From Microbacterium sp. 1.5R (GTDB taxonomy: Bacteria > Actinomycetota > Actinomycetes > Actinomycetales > Microbacteriaceae), in contig NZ_VDRC01000002.1 of the NCBI RefSeq assembly GCF_007667425.1, positions 186,001-250,000 on the forward strand: a stretch of DNA of 64,000 nucleotides, given 5' to 3'. Position 1 is the first letter of the stretch. Each line of letters begins with the position of its first letter. This document shows, piece by piece, positions 58,765-64,000 of this stretch. A program made the translations under genes and the position numbers. The notes under the pieces are model-generated. The model saw only the letters and a list, made by a program, of their open reading frames with translations. It did not search any database and was not told where the DNA came from.

Positions 58765-58780
58765 TACGTCGTACATAATA
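58765..58780. promoter_or_regulatory. gntP -10 box and FadR-type operator core
   Basis: GTCGTAC (58768-58774, inside the palindrome TACGTCGTA) has the GT-N3-AC core bound by FadR-subfamily GntR proteins. Directly beside it on the minus strand is TATTAT (58775-58780), a good -10 for gntP. A repressor on the operator would sit at the expected gntP start site. Confidence 0.55.
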
Positions 58781-58868
58781 AGCATGCTCGAGGCTCATGT
58801 TGGGCATGATTTGCCTTCAGAGGCGGTGATGTGCTGTCTCACGGTAGGTCGGCGGGCATACTCGACAT

Positions 58869-59576
58869 ATGACTGCTCCGCGTCACGGCAGCCCGCTGCA
58901 TGACTCCCTCGTCGATGAGCTCGGTCGAGCCATCGTCGACGGTCTGTACGCGCCCGGCTCGCGCATGCTCACGATCGAGATCGCCGAGCAGCGGGGGGTG
59001 TCGCGATCCGCCGCTCGAGAGGCAGTGCGCGTGCTCGAATCGCTCGGTCTGGTCTGGGTTCGTCGGAAGTCCGGCGTCGAGGTGCGCCCTCGCACCGACT
59101 GGAACGTCTACTCACCGGAGGTCATCGCCTGGCGACTCGACGGACCCGGCCGCGACGAGCAGCTGCGCGAGCTGAGCCAGCTCCGCTCGGCGATCGAACC
59201 GCTGGCCGCCCGGCTCGCCGCCGGTGGCGCGACCTCAGCACAGAAGGTCGAGCTCGTCTCCTTGGTCGTGGAGATGGCACAGGAGGACCACGAGGCCGAC
59301 CGCGAGCGCTATCTCGCGGCGGATGTGCGCTTTCACCGCCTGCTGCTCGATGCGTCGGGCAACGCGATGCTCGCGGCCCTCGGCGACACGGTCGAGGCGG
59401 TGCTGCGTGGGCGCACCGAGCATGACCTCATGCCTCACATCGCCGATCAGAACGCCGTGAAGTGGCATCGCGACGTCGCCTTCGCCGTCGCGAGCGGTGA
59501 TGCCGACGCGGCGGCCGCCGCCATGCTCGACATCGTGTCCGAGGCCGATCAGGCGATGCAACGCGCAGCCCGGTGA
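58869..59576 (+). CDS. FadR-subfamily GntR regulator of the gluconate genes
   Basis: 235 residues. The N-terminal winged helix (about 8-75: IVDGLYAPGSRMLTIEIAEQ, then GVSRSAAREAVRVLESLGLV) is followed by an all-helical FCD ligand domain (about 95-230) with the metal-binding pattern (DVRFHRLLLDASGN and WHRDVAFAVASGD). It is divergent from gntP-gntK, so it is the likely gluconate-responsive repressor. CATACT at 58857-58862 is exactly 6 nt before the ATG, which suggests a leaderless mRNA. Confidence 0.9.
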   Translation: MTAPRHGSPLHDSLVDELGRAIVDGLYAPGSRMLTIEIAEQRGVSRSAAREAVRVLESLGLVWVRRKSGVEVRPRTDWNVYSPEVIAWRLDGPGRDEQLRELSQLRSAIEPLAARLAAGGATSAQKVELVSLVVEMAQEDHEADRERYLAADVRFHRLLLDASGNAMLAALGDTVEAVLRGRTEHDLMPHIADQNAVKWHRDVAFAVASGDADAAAAAMLDIVSEADQAMQRAAR

Positions 59577-59659
59577 ACGCCGACGAGCCGCCCCGGTGCC
59601 CGGCTCCCGGCTCGGTCCGCAGCGGAGCCGCCTCCCGGCTGTCTGCCTAGACTGGGCGG

Positions 59660-60160
59660 ATGCGAGCGCTCACCGAGGCAGACGTCCGTGCGTCCTTCGT
59701 CAACGCCGACCCGGACGAACTGCGCGTGATGGAGATGCCGCACGACTTCCTGCTTATCGACTGGGACTACCTCGACTTCTTCGCCTGGCGCGACCCCGGT
59801 GCCGGGCGCCGCGGATACCTCCTCGTGCAGCACGAGGGAGCCGTCGCCGGTGTGGTGCTGCGGGTCTCGGAGCCGGGGCGCACCCGCTCGGGGATGTGCA
59901 ACATCTGCCACACGATGCAGCCGGGCAACCAGGTCGCCCTGTTCGCCGCTCGCCGAACCGGCGACGAGGGCGCGCGCGGTGACTCCGTCGGCACGTACAT
60001 CTGCGCCGACCTCTCCTGCCATGACAACGTGCGGCTCGCGCATCCGCTCGCTCCCAACGAGGTCCGGGCGGTGGGGCAGGTCGACTTCCGGCTCGACGGC
60101 ACGCGGCGTCGGATGGAGGCGTTCGCGGCGCGCGTGTGGGGGCCGCCTGATCGCGGTTAG
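59660..60160 (+). CDS. FBP domain protein (FusB/FusC-type zinc finger)
   Basis: 166 residues. The C-terminal half carries a four-cysteine treble-clef zinc finger (MCNICHTMQPG and YICADLSCHDNVRL), as in the elongation factor G-binding proteins FusB/FusC and the FBP family. FusB rescues EF-G stalled by fusidic acid; chromosomal actinobacterial relatives have no proven role. The N-terminal part (DPDELRVMEMPHDFLLIDWD) fits the family. TAGACT (59648-59653) is exactly 6 nt before the ATG. Confidence 0.82.
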   Translation: MRALTEADVRASFVNADPDELRVMEMPHDFLLIDWDYLDFFAWRDPGAGRRGYLLVQHEGAVAGVVLRVSEPGRTRSGMCNICHTMQPGNQVALFAARRTGDEGARGDSVGTYICADLSCHDNVRLAHPLAPNEVRAVGQVDFRLDGTRRRMEAFAARVWGPPDRG

Positions 60161-60196
60161 CCTGGGGGCATACGTCCTGTGCTCGAAGGAGAAGCC

Positions 60197-60994
60197 ATGA
60201 GCGATGTCATCCTGTCCGTCGTCGATGGAGGGCTGGCGCGGCTCACCCTCAACCGCCCGGAGCGGCTGAACGCCTTCAACGCGGAGCTCGCGCACGCGTG
60301 GCGCGACTCCACCGCCGAGGCCGTCGATCGCGACGATGTGAAGGCGATCCTCATCGACGCGGCGGGCCCGTCGTTCTGCGCCGGCGGCGACGTCATCGAG
60401 ATGGCCACGACCGCCGGGGCCGGCGCCGACATCTCAGCGCTCGCCGAGGTCATCAACAGCGGCATCCGCTCACTCACCGAATCCTCCGTGCCCGTGGTGG
60501 TCGCCGCGCACGGCACGACGGCCGGTGGCGGACTCGGCATTCTGCTGAGCGGTGACTACGCGGTGGTGGGCTCTCGTTCGCGCATCGGCAGCCTGTACGC
60601 GAACATCGGTCTCACCCCCGACCTGTCCGTGTCGGCCCAGCTCGCCCGCGCGGTCGGCCAGCGCCGGGCACTGCAGCTGGTGCTCCAGGATCGACTGCTC
60701 ACCGCGGAGGAGGCCGTCGACTGGGGGCTCGTCGCGGAGGCGGTGCCTGGCGAGGATGCCGCGGGGGAGGCCGCGCTCGTCCGAGCGCGCGCCGAGGAGA
60801 TCGCGCGGTTCTGGCTCGCCGGAGCCGCAGAGGCGTACGGGCAGGCCAAGCGTCTGGTGCGCTCGCAGCCGGAGCGCTCCTTCGCCGAGCAGCTCAGCGA
60901 AGAGGCGCGCTCCATCGGCGCGGCGATGGAGACCCCCGATGCACGGGCCCGCATCGCCGCATTCGCCGCCGCGTCGTCGCGCCCCGCGCGCTGA
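60197..60994 (+). CDS. Enoyl-CoA hydratase/isomerase family protein
   Basis: 265 residues, crotonase fold. LTLNRPERLNAFNAELAHAW is near residue 17, the oxyanion loop SFCAGGDVIEMA near 62, and HGTTAGGGLGILLSGDYAVV near 105. Where classical hydratases have a catalytic Glu, this protein has SLYANIGLTPDLS, so the reaction may be isomerisation or something else. ATG at 60197 has GAAGGAG upstream. Substrate unknown. Confidence 0.85.
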   Translation: MSDVILSVVDGGLARLTLNRPERLNAFNAELAHAWRDSTAEAVDRDDVKAILIDAAGPSFCAGGDVIEMATTAGAGADISALAEVINSGIRSLTESSVPVVVAAHGTTAGGGLGILLSGDYAVVGSRSRIGSLYANIGLTPDLSVSAQLARAVGQRRALQLVLQDRLLTAEEAVDWGLVAEAVPGEDAAGEAALVRARAEEIARFWLAGAAEAYGQAKRLVRSQPERSFAEQLSEEARSIGAAMETPDARARIAAFAAASSRPAR

Positions 60995-61110
60995 CCCCTT
61001 CTCCACAGAACGACGATCAGGGGGATTCCTCGCTCATCGTGTCCGGCCACCGCGCGTCGGACGAGCCTCGTGCAAGGATGAACGCAACGCCGCACAACGA
61101 GAGGAATGCG

Positions 61111-62088
61111 ATGTCCCAGCCGGAGATCGCCCAGCCGCCGCAGGCGCTGGCCGAGAAGAAGAATCTGTCCCTCCTCATCCGAGGGGCGATCTGGATCGCG
61201 ATCGGTGCGCTGATCGCCGCAGCGCTCGTCTGCGTCATCTGGGTGCTGATCGGAGACCAGGACGGTCTGATCGGGCGGGCGTTCCTCACGATCCTGCTGC
61301 TCGCTGGCTTCGCGGGCATCGCGATCCTCGAGGCGAGTCTCGCGCCGAACCGACCGGATTGGCTGGCGCTCGCCAGCATGGTGACCTGGATCGTCGCGCT
61401 GCTCGTCGGAGCGGTAAAGATCTGGCTCCCTGAAGACGACGTGTACTTCACGGGCGCCGAGCGCTTCTTCCAGCTGATTCTCGTGGTCGGCATCCTGCAG
61501 CTGGCGCTGCTGCACGTCCGCCTGTTCACGCCGGCCGCTCAGCGTCACCGCACCACGTTCACCCGCATCATCTACATCGCGACCCTGGTGTTCCTCGGTG
61601 GACTCGTCGGGATGCTGGTGTTCTTCCTCACCTTCCCGCACACGTTCGAGTACGGCGAGCTCTATTGGCGCATCGTCGTGGCGCTGACGATCCTCGCGGC
61701 GGTCGGAACCACGCTCATCCCGCTCCTCAACGCGCTGTTCGCTCCGAAGAAGACGCGCGCGCCGCAGATCGCCTCTGCGGCCCCGGCGTGGCCCACCTAC
61801 GCCGACGGCGTGACACCGCTCCCCGTGCTGCCCGACGGATCGCCCGATTGGAACGCGTACTACACGGGTCGCCCGTCGGTGATGCCGCCGCCGCAGCAGC
61901 AGCTCCCGGTCGCCGCGCCGCAGGCCTTCCCTGTCGCGAGCTACCCGCAGGCGCCCGAGGCGGGCTCGCCCACGCCGCCGCCCGCGCCTCCGGCGCCTGC
62001 CGTTCAGACACCGGGCGTACCGCCGGTTCCCCCTGCACCGTCAGCTCCGGGCACGTACCCGCCGGCTCCGCCCGCGCCTCCGCAGTGA
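61111..62088 (+). CDS. Multi-pass membrane protein with a proline-rich tail
   Basis: 325 residues: about six helices between residues 22 and 210 (for example GAIWIAIGALIAAALVCVIW and VVALTILAAVGTTLIPLLNA), then a cytoplasmic Pro/Ala-rich tail of about 100 residues ending PPAPPAPPQ. No enzyme motif is visible. AGAGGA precedes the ATG. The GTGA overlap with the next gene shows co-translation with an inositol monophosphatase-family enzyme. Function unknown. Confidence 0.75.
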   Translation: MSQPEIAQPPQALAEKKNLSLLIRGAIWIAIGALIAAALVCVIWVLIGDQDGLIGRAFLTILLLAGFAGIAILEASLAPNRPDWLALASMVTWIVALLVGAVKIWLPEDDVYFTGAERFFQLILVVGILQLALLHVRLFTPAAQRHRTTFTRIIYIATLVFLGGLVGMLVFFLTFPHTFEYGELYWRIVVALTILAAVGTTLIPLLNALFAPKKTRAPQIASAAPAWPTYADGVTPLPVLPDGSPDWNAYYTGRPSVMPPPQQQLPVAAPQAFPVASYPQAPEAGSPTPPPAPPAPAVQTPGVPPVPPAPSAPGTYPPAPPAPPQ

Positions 62089-62879
62089 GCGTCGAGACCG
62101 AGTTGCGCGACCTCGCGTCTGAGATCGCGAGGGAAGCGGGCGAACTCGCACGCCGACGTCGAGCCGAGGGCGTGCACCTGGCGGCCACCAAGTCGTCGAT
62201 CGCCGACATCGTGACGGAGGCGGATCGAGAGGTCGAGGAGCTGATCCAGGATCGTCTGCGGGCGGCGCGCCCCGGAGACGGATTCTTCGGCGAGGAGTCC
62301 GAGCCCACCGCGGGGGAGACAGGCGTCACCTGGGTGGTCGATCCCATCGACGGCACCGTCAACTACGCCTACGGCACCCCGATGTACGCGGTGAGCATCG
62401 CGGCAGTGCGAGGCGGCGCCGATCCCGACCGCTGGCAGGCACTCGCGGGTGCGGTGTACGCCCCGGCCGCCGACGAGCTTTTCACGGCGGCTCGCGAGCA
62501 CGGCGCGTGGCTCGGCGACCAGCGGCTCGCGGTCAACGGCTCGACTCCGGCGGGAGCGCTCCTGGGCACCGGCTTCGGTTACGACCCCGCCACCCACGAC
62601 GGCGACCTCGCCACGGTGCGTCGAGTGATGCCGATGGCCCGCGACCTGCGCCGCTCGGGTTCTGCGGCGCTCGATCTGTCCTATGTGGCGGCCGGGAGGC
62701 TCGACGGCTACTTCGAGCGAGGACTCAAGCCCTGGGACCATGCTGCGGGTGCTCTGCTCGTCTCCGAAGCCGGCGGCCGTGTCTCCCGGCTCGGCACCGC
62801 TGCGCCGAGACCCATGCTCGTCGCCGGAGGCACCGAGGTGCACGACCGCATCTGTGAGATCATCGGAGACGAAACGTGA
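62085..62879 (+). CDS. Inositol monophosphatase family protein
   Basis: 264 residues. Metal-dependent phosphatase motifs are all present: FFGEESEPT, WVVDPIDGTVNYAYG, and LKPWDHAAGALLVSEAGG near the C-terminus. The family includes inositol, histidinol and fructose bisphosphate phosphatases; the substrate is not certain. The GTG start overlaps the stop of the membrane-protein gene. Confidence 0.9.
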   Translation: MSVETELRDLASEIAREAGELARRRRAEGVHLAATKSSIADIVTEADREVEELIQDRLRAARPGDGFFGEESEPTAGETGVTWVVDPIDGTVNYAYGTPMYAVSIAAVRGGADPDRWQALAGAVYAPAADELFTAAREHGAWLGDQRLAVNGSTPAGALLGTGFGYDPATHDGDLATVRRVMPMARDLRRSGSAALDLSYVAAGRLDGYFERGLKPWDHAAGALLVSEAGGRVSRLGTAAPRPMLVAGGTEVHDRICEIIGDET

Positions 62880-62999
62880 GCGATTCATGGCATTCCCAGC
62901 CTCTTCGGGCTAGGGTTTATCCGATCGTTACTTTCATCGCCCGAAACGATGAGAGCCCGAACGCCCCCCAGCGTGACGTCTGACCCGAGAGAATTCGCT

Positions 63000-64000
63000 T
63001 TGCCCTTCGAGAACCCCCAGGCTGCCTCTGCGCCCACGCGCCGGTCCAGCCGACTCCGCACCGAGCCCATCGTGGCCACCGCGGCAGAGGCACAGGCAGC
63101 CGACTCCGAAGACACATCCTCCGTCTCCGCCGCCCCCCTGTCTCGCCGCGCCGCCCGTGAACGCCTGAGCACCGCAGAGGTGTTCGTCGCCGCGACCGCC
63201 GTCGCTGCCGCGACCGCCGCGTCCGAATCCAGCGATCTGGTCGTCATCGATCCTGAGGCCCACGCCCCGGTCGAGAGCGGCGACGAGCCGTCCGCCGTCG
63301 AGCCGGTCGCCGTCGAGCCGGTCGTGGCTGCGGTCACCGCTGAGCCCATCGCCGATGCGCAGATCGCCCCCGAGGTGATGGAGGCGCTGATCCCCGACTC
63401 CGCCGATTTCGACGCGGACCCGTTCACCACGGCATCCCGTGTCTTCCGCGCGGTCGCGACCGGCCCCACCCCGACCGCCACGGCGGACGAGCCCGTCGCG
63501 CAGCCCGCACCGGCTGCAGATGGCGAGCTGCCCGCGGTTCATGTCGCGCGCCGCCGCCCGCCCGTTCGCAAGTTCCTCGCCGTCGGTGCGACCGTCGGCG
63601 TCATGAGCCTCGCCGGTCTTCTCGCCGTCGGAATGACCCTGCCGGCCGAGGCCGTCGCAGCGGTTCAGGGTGGCACGCCGTTGTCCGCCACCTCGCTCGT
63701 CGCCGCATCCGGTGCCGGTGCGGCGGGCGGCAAGAGCGACGAGATCCAGGCGTTCGTCACGTCGTCCGACGTGCAGAACGAATCGCTCGCCCGCTCCGAC
63801 AGCTTCTCCACGATGTCGCTCGTCGAGGTCGCGTCCGAAGAGGGCATCAACTACTCCAGCGAGGTCTTCACGAACGACCCCGAGGCCGCGATCCAGTGGC
63901 CGTTCAAGGTCGGCGTCGGCATGAGCTCCGGTTACGGCATGCGCTGGGGTCGCCTGCACGAGGGCATCGACTTCGTGCCCGGCGAGGGCGCGCCGATCCA
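63000..64000 (+). CDS. M23 family peptidoglycan metallopeptidase, 3' end outside the window
   Basis: At least 333 residues, cut by the window end. An Ala/Val/Glu-rich cytoplasmic region of about 185 residues leads to a basic patch (RRRPPVRKF) and a membrane helix (AVGATVGVMSLAGLLAVGMT, about 200-220). After about 85 more residues the start of the M23 domain is seen: SSGYGMRWGRLHEGIDF, where the His and Asp are zinc ligands. The start is uncertain: TTG 63000 (weak GAGAG site), GTG 62973 or ATG 62949 are in one frame. A TAGGGT hexamer at 62911-62916 may be the -10. The long cytoplasmic arm is unusual for a wall peptidase. Confidence 0.8.
   Translation, partial: MPFENPQAASAPTRRSSRLRTEPIVATAAEAQAADSEDTSSVSAAPLSRRAARERLSTAEVFVAATAVAAATAASESSDLVVIDPEAHAPVESGDEPSAVEPVAVEPVVAAVTAEPIADAQIAPEVMEALIPDSADFDADPFTTASRVFRAVATGPTPTATADEPVAQPAPAADGELPAVHVARRRPPVRKFLAVGATVGVMSLAGLLAVGMTLPAEAVAAVQGGTPLSATSLVAASGAGAAGGKSDEIQAFVTSSDVQNESLARSDSFSTMSLVEVASEEGINYSSEVFTNDPEAAIQWPFKVGVGMSSGYGMRWGRLHEGIDFVPGEGAPI

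Noticed and set aside
62934..63959. A 341-codon minus-strand frame at the window end
   Set aside because: The plus strand encodes a coherent membrane-anchored M23 peptidase with zinc ligands; the minus frame is its shadow.

Overview
The window is high-GC actinobacterial DNA, most likely Microbacterium or a close relative in Microbacteriaceae. Reasons: dense operons with ATGA/GTGA overlaps, frequent GTG and TTG starts, a menaquinone gene cluster, system II cytochrome c maturation genes, an LAxTG-type wall anchor, actinobacterial rpoB and rpoC, and a very common leaderless promoter signature (a TANNNT hexamer about 6 nt before the start codon, no ribosome binding site). This assignment rests on gene content and style, not on a database search.

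Layout. 1-3.5 kb: ccdA (5' cut by the window), resB and ccsB, cytochrome c biogenesis. 3.5-9.7 kb: a 2H phosphoesterase, then a YhgE/Pip protein and an MMPL exporter transcribed away from a TetR regulator, with two tandem palindromic operators between them. 9.7-14.4 kb: menC, a PadR regulator with a HAAS-type membrane protein, menB and menE. 14.5-19.5 kb: a methyltransferase, a two-component system and an ABC exporter that share a candidate operator motif. 19.6-24.2 kb: housekeeping and wall genes (ComB-like phosphatase, DUF3054, SprT-like, TPR, spermidine-synthase-like, LCP ligase). 24.3-29.9 kb: a CUT1 sugar importer, a NagZ-like GH3 enzyme and an RpiR regulator, which look like amino-sugar or cell-wall-glycan salvage. 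30-35.6 kb: a dpp-type peptide importer with a fused double ATPase. 35.8-43.4 kb: rpoB-rpoC with promoter and terminator. 43.4-45.0 kb: a lipoprotein and a PfkB kinase.

45.1-48.6 kb is a small decayed genomic island in the tRNA-Tyr gene. It is bounded by a 63-64 bp direct repeat of the tRNA 3' end and holds a DUF3263 protein, a truncated and stop-interrupted Rhs gene with two small downstream genes, and an integrase remnant whose nucleophile tyrosine is a cysteine. Next come an AraC-like regulator, an ECF sigma factor with a membrane partner, a secreted protein, and a wall-anchored GHL10/DUF187 glycosidase. The promoter of that glycosidase carries GAAA/TTTC repeats resembling the promoter of the GH3/ABC/RpiR operon 27 kb away. 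53.9-56.7 kb is an Asp23/Gls24-AmaP-type envelope cluster ending in CsbD. 56.8-59.6 kb is a gluconate system (gntK, gntP, FadR-type regulator). The window ends with an FBP-domain protein, an enoyl-CoA hydratase, a Pro-rich membrane protein, an inositol monophosphatase and the start of an M23 metallopeptidase.

The observations most worth following are: the possible peptidoglycan-salvage regulon joining the 24-30 kb operon and the 51.5 kb glycosidase; three families of palindromic elements, one placed inside the 3' end of the MMPL gene and one apparently forming the linker of the fused Dpp ATPase; the tRNA-Tyr island with a dead integrase; the MMPL fused to a degenerate ATPase-like domain; the uncommon rifampicin-region residues of RpoB; and the near-fixed leaderless promoter geometry at about 17 genes.
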